Below are positions 51,640 to 61,340 of a stretch of 64,000 nt of DNA, in pieces (the stretch's first letter is position 1; each line of letters begins with the position of its first letter). This DNA is from JAHRAW01 sp965249835. GTDB lineage: Bacteria; Pseudomonadota; Gammaproteobacteria; Arenicellales; Poriferihabitantaceae. The DNA lies in contig CBDFMY010000002.1 in the NCBI GenBank assembly GCA_965249835.1, positions 62,001-126,000 on the forward strand. The letters are read 5' to 3'. The notes under the pieces were generated by a model, which was not told the DNA's origin, searched no databases, and saw only the letters and a program-made list of their open reading frames with translations. A program made the translations under genes and the position numbers.

Positions 51640-52910
51640 GTGAGGCATTCCAGACGACCGAAATTGGCAAGTTTCCGTCTGCATGGGAAAACCATCAACT
51701 TGCTGATGTTTGCGAACGTGTAAAGGATTCTTACAAACCTGTGGCAGGTGGCAACACACCCTATGTTGGTCTGGAACATCTCGCACAGGGCTTTCCTGCA
51801 TTTGTCGGGCGCGGAACAGAAAGCGACGTCAAGTCTTCAAAAACTGCATTCAAAGCCGGCGACATTCTCTTTGGGAAACTTCGCTCGTATTTGCGCAAAG
51901 GAGCTCAAGCGGATTTTGATGGAATCAGTTCAACCGACATTCTTGTATTTCGCGCCGAGGGATTATGTGAGGCGGGTTTCCTGAAGTATCTAATCCACAG
52001 CGATGAGTTCATCGACCACGCCAAATCGACAACATCAGGTGTTCAGCATCCCCGGACATCGTGGTCTTCTTTGAAAGAGTTTCGATTTTCACTCCCACCA
52101 CTCCCCGAGCAGAAAAAGATCGCGCACATCCTGTCAACAGTGCAGCGGGCGATTGAAGCGCAAGAGCAGATTATTCAAACCACCACCGAACTATTCAAAA
52201 CAATGCTTCACCAACTTATGACTGCCCAGATCAGCGTATCAAAAGAAAATCAGATTACAAAAAATTCTAAAGAAAATTTGGATATGAATATTGAAGAGTT
52301 CCAGTTTCCATTGGATTGGAAACTCGGCTCTGTTGCCGAAGCGTTCGACTTTACCAGCAAGCCTCGCGGTCTTGATCTTTCAAAGAACGGCGAAGAAATT
52401 CCATTCTTTCCAATGGATAAAATACCTTTGAGCAGGATTCACGTTTCCGAGTTCATCCCCAAGCCTCTGGCTAATCTTGGTAGCGGTACCTACGTTGAAA
52501 ACGGTGATCTCATGGTCGCCAAAATCACGCCGTCTTTTGAGAACGGGAAGCAAGCCATTGTTAATATTGAGACAGACTTCGCTTACGCCACGACCGAGGT
52601 GATCCCGATGCGTGGTCGGAAAGGAGAATCGGACACGCTGTTTCTGTTCTTCTATCTCCTGCATCCTGAAGTGCGCTCTGACCTTGCGGGAAAAATGGAG
52701 GGTAGCACAGGACGTCAACGATTGAGCAAAGCGGTGCTTGGCAACCGCTTGATCCCGCTGCCCCCACTCCCCGAACAGAAAAAAATCGCAAAAATCCTTT
52801 CCACCATCCAGCAAAAGGTAGATAATGCTGAAATCAAAAAAGCCAAACACCAAGATATTTTCCGTACCCTACTTCACGAACTGATGACCGCGAAAATCAG
52901 GGCTAGTTGA
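51636..52910 (+). CDS. hsdS: type I restriction-modification specificity subunit
   Basis: HsdS recognises the bipartite target through two target-recognition domains. The 424-residue protein has TRD1 (about 10-150), a central conserved region (SLPPLPEQKKIAHILSTVQ to ELFKTMLHQLMTAQI), TRD2 (about 210-355) and a distal conserved region (PLPPLPEQKKIAKILSTIQQ to FRTLLHELMTAKI). The internal repeat of PLPEQKKIA-ILST could permit domain exchange. The start overlaps the upstream chimera by ATGA. Copies of its 3' end occur at 43797, 46198 and 55990. Confidence 0.95.
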   Translation: MSEAFQTTEIGKFPSAWENHQLADVCERVKDSYKPVAGGNTPYVGLEHLAQGFPAFVGRGTESDVKSSKTAFKAGDILFGKLRSYLRKGAQADFDGISSTDILVFRAEGLCEAGFLKYLIHSDEFIDHAKSTTSGVQHPRTSWSSLKEFRFSLPPLPEQKKIAHILSTVQRAIEAQEQIIQTTTELFKTMLHQLMTAQISVSKENQITKNSKENLDMNIEEFQFPLDWKLGSVAEAFDFTSKPRGLDLSKNGEEIPFFPMDKIPLSRIHVSEFIPKPLANLGSGTYVENGDLMVAKITPSFENGKQAIVNIETDFAYATTEVIPMRGRKGESDTLFLFFYLLHPEVRSDLAGKMEGSTGRQRLSKAVLGNRLIPLPPLPEQKKIAKILSTIQQKVDNAEIKKAKHQDIFRTLLHELMTAKIRAS

Positions 52911-52918
52911 GAAATTCT

Positions 52919-53866
52919 ATGTCACGCTATCCATTACATGAACTGAACGCCGAGGAGTTTGAGAACCTCGTAACAAGGATATGTAGAAAGATTCTTGGGG
53001 GAGGAACGACCTCGTTTGCAATGGGTCGAGACGGCGGGAAGGATGCGAAATTTGTGGGAACAGCAAACTGCTACCCGAGCGAGAAATCTCCATTGAGCGG
53101 CAATGCTGTAATCCAAGCAAAACACACTACAAATCCCACGAAATCTTGCTCCGACAATGATTTCGTAAGCAATAATACATCAATCCTGAACAAAGAAATC
53201 CCCAAGATTAAGAAGCAAGTGGATGAGGAAAAGGTCACTCATTATCTGCTGTTTACAAATCGGAAGAAAACTGGCGGGGCTGAAACCAGTATCACCGCGA
53301 AAATAATATCAGAGACAGGGGTTACACAAGCGTGGCTTCTTGGGAGCGAAGACATTCAAAACTTCCTGCTTGATTACCCAGAGATCGCCGACGAGGTCGG
53401 TTTGAATAAGCTTCGGTCGCCCATTCTCTTTACACCTGACAATATTCGCGCAGTCGTATCTGAATTCTACAAACAGAAAAGTTCAATAGCCCAAGCATTT
53501 GATAGCCAGCATGACTTTCAAAACTACCCAGGAATCGAAAAGAAAAATGAAATAAACAATCTGAGCAACCAATACTTTGATTACATACAATCTGATTCAC
53601 TGCCAAGGTTCGCTCAGATCAAATCGTTCCTAAGTAATCCTCGGAACAGCGACTGCGCTGATCAATATCACGCTGTCGCGGATGAACTTAAAGGACAACT
53701 CATCACACACAGGGATGAATTCAATCGATTCGATGAAGTGATGGAGCATTTGTTTCAGCTGATCCATGAGCGTAGTCCTCAGTTAAGGATGGCTTCACAC
53801 CGTCGCCTCGTTAAAATCTTCGTTCACTACATGTATTGTGACTGCGATATAGGAGAAAGAGCATAA
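52919..53866 (+). CDS. restriction-endonuclease-like component of an ABC-three-component-type system
   Basis: From the ATG at 52919 (MSRYPLHELNAEEFENLVTR) the product is 315 residues. The N-terminal block LGGGTTSFAMGRDGGKDAKFVGTAN followed by NAVIQAKHT has the D...QxK pattern of a PD-(D/E)XK nuclease. The C-terminal part is helical. Followed by a small protein and a DUF2326 ATPase, it matches the three-gene layout known as ABC-3C. The TTG at 52907 overlapping hsdS is a less likely start. The stop overlaps the next ATG (TAATG). Confidence 0.72.
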   Translation: MSRYPLHELNAEEFENLVTRICRKILGGGTTSFAMGRDGGKDAKFVGTANCYPSEKSPLSGNAVIQAKHTTNPTKSCSDNDFVSNNTSILNKEIPKIKKQVDEEKVTHYLLFTNRKKTGGAETSITAKIISETGVTQAWLLGSEDIQNFLLDYPEIADEVGLNKLRSPILFTPDNIRAVVSEFYKQKSSIAQAFDSQHDFQNYPGIEKKNEINNLSNQYFDYIQSDSLPRFAQIKSFLSNPRNSDCADQYHAVADELKGQLITHRDEFNRFDEVMEHLFQLIHERSPQLRMASHRRLVKIFVHYMYCDCDIGERA

Positions 53867-54114
53867 TGATTCGCCCCGCAAAACATTTGGACCTGAATAC
53901 TTGCGCTCTTCGCACGGCGAGCATTTTGTTGTCGAAACTTCAATCGACAAGAGTCTGCACATATACCAATCTGCGAGCAAGCCTGGATGCACTCGGAGAA
54001 GATGCAGATATTGCTTTCGTTCAAGCAGTCCACTTGCTCTTCCTTCTCGGTCGCATCGATTACCACTCGCAAACCGATTCGCTAGAATACATGCATCCCG
54101 AAAAGGCGCCATGA
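53866..54114 (+). CDS. small middle component of the ABC-three-component-type system
   Basis: The 82-residue product has RPAKHLDLNTCALRTASILLS at the start and AFVQAVHLLFLLGRIDYHSQ later, which resembles the small helical 'middle components' between nuclease and ATPase in ABC-3C loci. It is flanked by overlapping codons on both sides (TAATG upstream, ATGA downstream). AGGAG precedes its ATG. Family placement is from pattern and context only. Confidence 0.68.
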   Translation: MIRPAKHLDLNTCALRTASILLSKLQSTRVCTYTNLRASLDALGEDADIAFVQAVHLLFLLGRIDYHSQTDSLEYMHPEKAP

Positions 54115-55904
54115 AACTAAGCCGTTTATACACAAACGACGATTCAGTGTTCGTCCCGATCGACTTTCGAGAGGGCTTAAACGCGATCATTGCTCGTATC
54201 CAACATCCAACTGATGATGACAAGAGCAGTCACTGCCTCGGTAAAACCCTGATCATCGACGTCCTCGATTTTTGCCTTTTGAAAACGGTCGGTAAGAAAA
54301 AGCACTTTCTAAAGACCCGAGACGATCTTTTTGGAAACCTCATCTTCTTTTTGGAAATAGATCTGGAAAAGGAATGGTTTTTGACCGTGCGGCGTGAAGT
54401 GCGGGATGCTACTAAAATATCTTTTGTTCGCCATCAAGAAAGACATCTTGACTTTAACAACATGCCCGATGACAAGTGGGACCATACCGCCGTCTCTTTA
54501 TCTGCCAGTGTGCAAATGCTGGACGGTTATCTTGAACTAACGGCAATTAAGCCTTGGTCATATCGGAAAGGTTTTAGCTATTTCCTCAGAGGCCAGGAGG
54601 ACTACTCGAATGAATTCCAACTTCGAAAATTCATGGCTGGTAACCACAAGGACTGGAAACCCTATGTTGCCAAGGTTTTGGGATTCGATGAAACGGCGAT
54701 CATTAAAAAGTATGAGGCAGATGTTGACGAGACCAATATCAAGAATCAACGCGACGAGGCGCAAGGCGACGTGACCATGAAAGTTACAAATTACGAAAAG
54801 TTGCAGGCAAGAATTTTGGCAAAAGGGGATGAAGTAACCGAAAAGGTCTCCGCGCTTGATCGATTCGATTTCAAGGCTCAAGAAATTGGACTCAATCAAG
54901 AGCTTGCTGATGAAATTGAGGAACGCATAGCGGAACTGAATGACAATATTTACAATGCGAGATTTGATTTAGCCCAGGTGCGCAAAGGACTTAAAACGAA
55001 GGTTGAGTTCAACTTAGAAGATGTTCAGAGAATATTCAAGGAGGCGGAGCTCTCGCTTCCAGATCAACTCGTAAAGGATTATTCCGAACTGGTTGACTTC
55101 AACCAACGGATTCATGCCGAGCGTCGCGTTAGTCTCGAGAAACGAGCTACCGATCTGGAAGCATCGTTAAACTCCCTTGACGGAGAAATGTTGGAGCTCT
55201 CGGCCAAGAGAATGAAAATACTCCAAATTCTTGGAGGAACGGATAGCCTCGAAAAATACAAGAGACTTCAAAAAGAGCTAGATCTAGATAGAGCAAGTCT
55301 GGCTCTCATGGAGGAAAAATCCGTGGAGCTTGATGCGATCAAGGCGTTTGATGAGCAATTGAGAAAAGTGAAGGAACGGAAGGAATATCTTACTATTGAA
55401 ATTCGCGACCTAATCAAAAACGGATCGGAGCGTCACAAAGAAATCCAGAGAGTATTCAGCCGAATTATAAAAGAAGTTCTTCACCGCACAGCGATTCTTT
55501 ATATTAAACAAAATCATAACGGGAATATAGAATTCCACGCCGAATACACAGATTCGGAAAGCTACGAGGAGACGCAGGAACGACGAGGCACTTCCTTCAA
55601 GAAAATTCTTTGTATAGCCTTTGATCTATCAGTCCTGATTAATTATTCGAAGGATCGTTTTTTTCATTTTGTTTACCACGACGGTGCACTCGAGCAACTC
55701 GAGTCAAAGCGTAAACTGGCACTTTTGAGTGTCGTTCGATCGACATGTGCCGAACATGGTATTCAATACATCTTCAGTGCCATTGAAGAGGAACTGCCAA
55801 TAGCTGATGATTCAGACAATCTCTGCCCACGTCCTGATGAGATTGTGCTGGAATTGCATGACGGCGGTGAGGATGGAAGACTGTTCAGAGTTGAAACCTT
55901 CTAG
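54111..55904 (+). CDS. DUF2326-type SMC-like ATPase of the ABC-three-component-type system
   Basis: The 597-residue protein starts MKLSRLYTNDDSVFVPIDFREGLNAI and has a P-loop-like block, SSHCLGKTLIIDVLDFCLL, near residue 45, as in DUF2326 proteins. The middle (about 220-460) is a long coiled coil. Near the end, GTSFKKILCIAFDLSVLINY, FFHFVYHDGALEQLESKRKL and QYIFSAIEEELP correspond to the signature and Walker B region of the family. It overlaps the middle component by ATGA. The system is probably antiphage, an inference from its place between hsdS and hsdR. Confidence 0.75.
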   Translation: MKLSRLYTNDDSVFVPIDFREGLNAIIARIQHPTDDDKSSHCLGKTLIIDVLDFCLLKTVGKKKHFLKTRDDLFGNLIFFLEIDLEKEWFLTVRREVRDATKISFVRHQERHLDFNNMPDDKWDHTAVSLSASVQMLDGYLELTAIKPWSYRKGFSYFLRGQEDYSNEFQLRKFMAGNHKDWKPYVAKVLGFDETAIIKKYEADVDETNIKNQRDEAQGDVTMKVTNYEKLQARILAKGDEVTEKVSALDRFDFKAQEIGLNQELADEIEERIAELNDNIYNARFDLAQVRKGLKTKVEFNLEDVQRIFKEAELSLPDQLVKDYSELVDFNQRIHAERRVSLEKRATDLEASLNSLDGEMLELSAKRMKILQILGGTDSLEKYKRLQKELDLDRASLALMEEKSVELDAIKAFDEQLRKVKERKEYLTIEIRDLIKNGSERHKEIQRVFSRIIKEVLHRTAILYIKQNHNGNIEFHAEYTDSESYEETQERRGTSFKKILCIAFDLSVLINYSKDRFFHFVYHDGALEQLESKRKLALLSVVRSTCAEHGIQYIFSAIEEELPIADDSDNLCPRPDEIVLELHDGGEDGRLFRVETF

Positions 55905-55906
55905 CA

Positions 55907-56101
55907 ATGCCCACACCAACCGAACACAAAACCGTCCAAATCCGCATCCTCAAATACACCGAAGACATCGGGTGGACGGCTGCATCCCGCGAACGTGACC
56001 AGTTCCAAAACCTATTCCGCGCTATTCTTCACGAGCTGATGATTGCGAAAACCCGTATCGTCGATCTGGATATAGCACACTCTGAACCCATGGAGACCTG
56101 A
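55907..56101 (+). pseudogene. chimeric 64-codon ORF: hsdR head joined to hsdS tail
   Basis: The first half, MPTPTEHKTVQIRILKYTED, parallels MPTPTEHKTVQARILKYADA, the start of HsdR at 58419. The second half, FQNLFRAILHELMIAKTRI, is an HsdS tail. It follows the DUF2326 gene by two bases, and its stop overlaps the next ATG (TGATG), with GGAG in front. It is thus a scar that still couples translation to the RloC-like gene. Confidence 0.82.
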
Positions 56102-58404
56102 TGATTAATAGTCTAAAACTAATTCGAAACATCGGCCGGTTTGATTCTGTCACAACCTCGCCTGATCTTTCATTTTCGCAGCTGACGCTGATCTATGCAG
56201 AAAACGGACAAGGAAAGACCACGATTTCCTCGATTCTGAGATCGCTCTCAACCGGAAACCCGATCCCAATCAGTGAGAGACATCGACTCGCAGCTCCACA
56301 TCCATCACACGCTGTCGTGGATTGCACGGGTGGGCCTCCAGATGCCATATTTGAAAACGGCGCATGGAACCGTTCTCTCGCTGACATCATGATATTCGAC
56401 GATGTTTTCATTGACGAGAACGTCTATTCAGGCCTCGTTGTTGGCAGTGATCATCGCCAGAATCTTCACGAGCTGATTTTGGGGGATCGCGGAGTTGCTT
56501 TGAATAAACAACTCCAAATGTTAGTCGATCGTATTGAGAAACACATCACCGAGATCAGACGCTGTGAAGGCGCAATCCCTACTAACGAACGTGGAATGTA
56601 CTCGGTGGACGATTTCTGTGCTCTCCCAGTGAATCCGAATATTGACCAAGAGATCCAAGCGACTGAGCAGAACTTGGCTGCAAGCCGACAACAAGATCCG
56701 ATTAGAAATACACAAGATCTCCCGCTTCTCCAACTTCCTGAAATCGACCTTGTAGCGATTGAAACCGTTCTGGGTTCCGGGTTTTCTGATATTGATACTG
56801 CCGCTGCTAAGCATGTCCAAGAACATTTAAAAAACATCGGTGACAATGCTGAACGATGGATTGCCGAGGGCATGGAACGACAAAACGCTGTGCAGGAAGA
56901 TGAAGAAAACAAATGTGTTTTCTGCGCTCAAAATCTTTCCGGGTCAACTGTGATAACTCACTACAGAGCCTTTTTCAGTGAGGCATATCGAAACCACCAG
57001 CAAAGTATCCGCACCGTTATTTCGAGTTTTAACCAGATTCATTCTGCGGACAAAGCTCCTACTTTCGAACGATCGGTTAGCACGCTAATTGAACGCCGAC
57101 GTTTTTGGTGTGAGTTCGGGGATATTCCAGAGATTGCCATCGATTCTGTTGCAATCACAACCGATTGGAATGCAGCTCGTATGCAAGTTATTCGTCTTCT
57201 GGAGAAAAAGAAGGAGATGCCGCTTGACGCTATCACCATTACTGATGAAGTCCGTTTATTGGTCAATGCCTATACTAAAAGACAGAATGAAGTTGCTACC
57301 TTGAACCAAAAATTGTTAGCAGCAAATCAAACAATAGTTGCAATCAAGCAACGATCATTGTCTGCGAATACACATGCGTTAAGTGCAAAACTGGCCCAAC
57401 TTAAGGTGACTAAGGCGAGACACATGCCTGCAACCGCCGGGCTCTGTACTGCCTACCTGAATGAGAAGCGGGCGAAGACCGTTACCGAGCAGCAGCGCGA
57501 TCATGCCCGCCAAGACTTGGAGCAGTACCGCACTCAAGTTTTTCCGACCTACGAAGCAGCAATTAATAGATATCTTGATAAGTTTAGTGTGGGTTACCGT
57601 TTGAATAGTGTCAAAGCAAAAAATATGCGAAGCGGTTCGACATGTACCTATAACGTTGTTGTAAATAATATCTCTGTTATTGTTGGGGGCGGTAATCCTA
57701 ATCCAGGCGATCATTCATTCAAGAATGTATTGAGTTCAGGAGATCGAAATACCCTCGCTGTTGCATTCTTCCTTGCTTCAATTGAGCTAGACTTGAATCA
57801 AGCAAACAAAGTAGTCGTAATCGACGATCCAGTATCAAGCATGGATGAACACCGTTCACTGACAACCGCTCAGGAGGTCCGACAGCTAGTAAATCGGGTT
57901 GCTCAAGTGGTGATACTTTCCCACAGTAAACCGTTCCTTTGCAAAATATGGAAGAACACAACGACCACTCCACGGAAAGCACTTCAAATTGTAAGGCAAG
58001 GGACTACGTCAACAATCGTCGCGTGGGACCCTAACAGTGATTCCGCCACTGATAACGACCAAAGACACCAAATGTTGAGGGATTACCTTGAGAACGGTGG
58101 GCAGAATAAACGGGAGATTGCGGCGGCAATTCGTCTCTGCCTTGAAGCGTTTTTTCGAGTGACTTATCCAGAGTATTTTCCTCCCGGAACACTTCTCGGA
58201 CGTTTCTGTGAGATTTGCAGTTCACAGGCCGGCACAGAACAGGAAATTCTGTCTCAGACTGATATCGATGAATTGAGAAACCTTACTGGCTACACAAATC
58301 AGTTTCACCACGACACCAATTCCGCTTGGGAAACGGGAGAAATTAGTAGTAATGAACTCACGAGATTTGTTGAACGAACATTGAAGTTCATAAAGCGACA
58401 TTAG
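56101..58404 (+). CDS. RloC-like ABC ATPase with zinc hook and candidate anticodon-nuclease end
   Basis: The 767-residue protein has an ABC head with Walker A IYAENGQGKTTISSIL (about 31-46), coiled-coil stretches, a CVFC zinc hook near 272, and Walker B KVVVIDDPVSSMDEH near 571 followed by VVILSHSKPF. The last 110 residues contain AIRLCLEAFFR (RxxxE type) near 677 and YTNQFHHD near 733, the pattern of the PrrC/RloC tRNA-cleaving HEPN domain. RloC proteins live in type I restriction loci and respond to DNA damage. Most of that pattern is visible here, but nuclease activity is inferred. It lies just before hsdR. Confidence 0.75.
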   Translation: MINSLKLIRNIGRFDSVTTSPDLSFSQLTLIYAENGQGKTTISSILRSLSTGNPIPISERHRLAAPHPSHAVVDCTGGPPDAIFENGAWNRSLADIMIFDDVFIDENVYSGLVVGSDHRQNLHELILGDRGVALNKQLQMLVDRIEKHITEIRRCEGAIPTNERGMYSVDDFCALPVNPNIDQEIQATEQNLAASRQQDPIRNTQDLPLLQLPEIDLVAIETVLGSGFSDIDTAAAKHVQEHLKNIGDNAERWIAEGMERQNAVQEDEENKCVFCAQNLSGSTVITHYRAFFSEAYRNHQQSIRTVISSFNQIHSADKAPTFERSVSTLIERRRFWCEFGDIPEIAIDSVAITTDWNAARMQVIRLLEKKKEMPLDAITITDEVRLLVNAYTKRQNEVATLNQKLLAANQTIVAIKQRSLSANTHALSAKLAQLKVTKARHMPATAGLCTAYLNEKRAKTVTEQQRDHARQDLEQYRTQVFPTYEAAINRYLDKFSVGYRLNSVKAKNMRSGSTCTYNVVVNNISVIVGGGNPNPGDHSFKNVLSSGDRNTLAVAFFLASIELDLNQANKVVVIDDPVSSMDEHRSLTTAQEVRQLVNRVAQVVILSHSKPFLCKIWKNTTTTPRKALQIVRQGTTSTIVAWDPNSDSATDNDQRHQMLRDYLENGGQNKREIAAAIRLCLEAFFRVTYPEYFPPGTLLGRFCEICSSQAGTEQEILSQTDIDELRNLTGYTNQFHHDTNSAWETGEISSNELTRFVERTLKFIKRH

Positions 58405-58418
58405 AAAGACGGCCAGAA

Positions 58419-61340
58419 ATGCCCACACCCACCGAACACAAAACCGTCCAGGCCCGCATCCTCAAATACGCCGACGCAATCGGTTGGACGGTTGTGTCTC
58501 GCGAGGAAGCCGAGCGGCGGCGCGGGTTTGATTCGGATTCGCCGACCATCGCTCGTGCGAGGGATAGTTCGCTTTTCTTCGATGACTTACTCTATGCAAA
58601 GGTGCGCGAGTTCAATCCGCTTTATGCCGAAAGCAAAGATACTTTGCTCGCGCAATTCCGTCTTCTCCACCCCAACATCTACGGCAATCGGGATTTCGTT
58701 GAACACCTGCGCAATCGCGGCAAGTTTTTTGATGCCGGCGAGAAGCGCGAACGCGATCTTATTCTGATCAATTACGCCGACTCGACAAAAAATATCTACG
58801 AAGTTACCGAGGAGTGGGCATTTCATAATAATCACTACGGCACGCGGGAGGATGTCGTGTTTCTCATCAACGGCATCCCGGTGTTAGTGATTGAGTGCAA
58901 AAACGCTAGCAAAGACGAGGCGATTGCGCTCGGGGTGGACCAGATTCGTCGTTACCACCGCGAGACGCCGGAGTTGTTTGTTCCCCAGCAGATTTTTATC
59001 GCCACCGATGCTATCGATTTTTCCTACGGCGTGACCTGGAACACGGTGCGCCGGAACATTTTCAACTGGAAGGATAAGGAAGTCGGCAAACTGGAAGCCA
59101 AGGTGAAAAGTTTCAGTGCCATCCCGCGGGTGCTCGCATTTCTCAAGGAATACATCATCTTTGCCGAGAAAGACGAAGAGTTAAACAAATACATTCTGCG
59201 CCAGCATCAAACTGACGCGGTGGCTGCAACTGTCGGGCGCGCCGTTGATGCTACCCGCACTCGTGGACTCGTCTGGCATACTCAGGGTAGCGGAAAAACT
59301 TTCACCATGATCAAGGCGGCGGAATTGCTATTCCGTGCTCCGGAAGCGGACAAGCCGACCATTCTTTTGATGATTGACCGCAACGAGTTGGAAGACCAGA
59401 TGCTCAAAAACCTTGCCGCGCTTGGTCTGGGCAATCTGGAACACGCCGACAGCATCGCTCGGCTCAATCAACTGCTACGCGATGGCTACCGCGGCATCAT
59501 CGTGACGATGATTCACAAGTTCCGTGACATGCCGGCGAACATCAACACTCGCTCAAACATTTATGTGCTCATCGACGAAGCGCATCGCACCACCGGCAGC
59601 GACCTCGGTAATTTCCTTATGGCTGGCCTGCCGAACGCAACTTACATCGGCTTTACCGGTACGCCGGTGGACAAGACCGCTTACGGCAAAGGCACCTTCA
59701 AGACCTTTGGCTGCGAGGATGACCGAGGTTATCTGCACAAGTATTCTATCTCTGACAGCATTGCCGACGGCACCACGCTACCGCTCTACTATCAACTCGC
59801 TCCCAACGAGATGCGGGTCCCGAATGAACTGCTTGAGAAGGAGTTTCTCTCTCTCGCTAAAACCGAGGGCATCGCCGATATTGCCGAATTGAACAAGATT
59901 CTTGAACGGGCGGTAAACCTGCGAAATTTTCTCAAGGGCAAAGAGCGGGTGAATAAGGTGGCGAAGTTTATCGCCGAACACTACCGCACGAATGTCGAAC
60001 CGCTCGGCTACAAGGCTTTTCTCGTCGGTGTCGATCGCGAAGCCTGCGCTCAGTATAAAAAGGCACTCGATCAGTTTCTGCCGCCTGACTATTCCGAGGT
60101 TGTCTATACCGGCAATCACAACGACTCTGCACTGCTCAAGCAATTCCACCTTGGCACGCAGCAGGAAAAGCAGATTCGCAAGAGTTTCGGCAAAATTGAT
60201 CAACTGCCGAAAATTTTGATTGTCACCGAAAAATTGCTAACCGGATTTGATGCGCCGGTGCTTTACGCCATGTATCTCGACAAGCCGATGCGCGACCACA
60301 CCCTGCTACAAGCCATCGCTCGGGTGAATCGTCCCTACGAAAACGAAAAGCAGAATACGAAAAAACCCCACGGTTTTGTCCTGGATTTCGTCGGCATATT
60401 CGACAAACTGGAAAAAGCCCTCGCCTTTGACAGTGATGAAGTCAACGCTATCGTCAAGGACTTGCAACTGCTGAAGAGCGACTTTCAAAGCAAGATGGAG
60501 ACCAAAGTCCCGGGCTATCTGGCACTTTTAAAGAACAAGTTTGATGACAAGGATGTCGACAATCTCGTTGAGTACTTCCGTGACCCCGAGCGCCGGAAGG
60601 AATTTTTCAAAGAATACAAAGAGATCGAGATGCTTTACGAGATCATCTCACCGGACAAATTTATGAAACCATACATCGCGGATTACGGCACGCTATCCGA
60701 GATTTATAAAGTGGTTCGAAAAGTTTACATAAAGCAAACATATGTAGATAAAGAATTTCAACGGAAGACCGAACAACTGGTTCGCGAACATGTCGGCAGT
60801 TTTGGTGTTGAAAAGGTGGATGACCTTGTTGAAATTAATGCGCAGACCATCCAGATTATTAAAAGCAAAAGCGGCGGCGATGCCACCAAAGTTATCAATC
60901 TGATAAAAAGTATCCAAAAACTGGCAGAGGACGAGAGCGGCGACCCGAATCTTATTCGGATGGCTGAACGGGCGCGCGAGATACAGGAAAAATTCGAAAC
61001 CAGACAAACCAACACCACAGAAATATTGCAGGAATTGTTGGATGAAATCGAGAAAAATGAAGTTCGAAAAAAGGAACAGACCGAAAAAGGTTTTGATGGT
61101 CTTACCTTTTTTGTTTATCGAACTTTGCTGGATGCCAATGTCACTAACGCCGAACAGGTAAGTCGCAAAATCAAGGACGCTTTTGCCGCACATTCGAACT
61201 GGCTGCAAAGCGAAAACGAATCACGGGAACTGCGCAAGCAGGTCACCTTCGCCATTCTCGCTGAAGTGGATGATGTTGACAAAGTAACCAATCTCGTCGA
61301 CCAACTTTTCACTTTGCTGGAACGAGCCGAGCGTATCTAA
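58419..61340 (+). CDS. hsdR: type I restriction-modification endonuclease/translocase subunit
   Basis: HsdR translocates and cuts DNA after binding the HsdMS complex. The 973-residue protein has the nuclease motif IPVLVIECKNASKDEAI (about 155; ExK) and the helicase Walker A WHTQGSGKTFTMIKAA (about 285). The DEAD-box is VLIDEAHRTTGSDLG (about 383), then IGFTGTPVDKTAYG, and the helicase C-terminal motif is LQAIARVNRPYEN. All needed motifs are present. The start MPTPTEHKTVQARI is shared with the scar at 55907. The stop overlaps the DUF45 gene (TAATG). Confidence 0.96.
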   Translation: MPTPTEHKTVQARILKYADAIGWTVVSREEAERRRGFDSDSPTIARARDSSLFFDDLLYAKVREFNPLYAESKDTLLAQFRLLHPNIYGNRDFVEHLRNRGKFFDAGEKRERDLILINYADSTKNIYEVTEEWAFHNNHYGTREDVVFLINGIPVLVIECKNASKDEAIALGVDQIRRYHRETPELFVPQQIFIATDAIDFSYGVTWNTVRRNIFNWKDKEVGKLEAKVKSFSAIPRVLAFLKEYIIFAEKDEELNKYILRQHQTDAVAATVGRAVDATRTRGLVWHTQGSGKTFTMIKAAELLFRAPEADKPTILLMIDRNELEDQMLKNLAALGLGNLEHADSIARLNQLLRDGYRGIIVTMIHKFRDMPANINTRSNIYVLIDEAHRTTGSDLGNFLMAGLPNATYIGFTGTPVDKTAYGKGTFKTFGCEDDRGYLHKYSISDSIADGTTLPLYYQLAPNEMRVPNELLEKEFLSLAKTEGIADIAELNKILERAVNLRNFLKGKERVNKVAKFIAEHYRTNVEPLGYKAFLVGVDREACAQYKKALDQFLPPDYSEVVYTGNHNDSALLKQFHLGTQQEKQIRKSFGKIDQLPKILIVTEKLLTGFDAPVLYAMYLDKPMRDHTLLQAIARVNRPYENEKQNTKKPHGFVLDFVGIFDKLEKALAFDSDEVNAIVKDLQLLKSDFQSKMETKVPGYLALLKNKFDDKDVDNLVEYFRDPERRKEFFKEYKEIEMLYEIISPDKFMKPYIADYGTLSEIYKVVRKVYIKQTYVDKEFQRKTEQLVREHVGSFGVEKVDDLVEINAQTIQIIKSKSGGDATKVINLIKSIQKLAEDESGDPNLIRMAERAREIQEKFETRQTNTTEILQELLDEIEKNEVRKKEQTEKGFDGLTFFVYRTLLDANVTNAEQVSRKIKDAFAAHSNWLQSENESRELRKQVTFAILAEVDDVDKVTNLVDQLFTLLERAERI

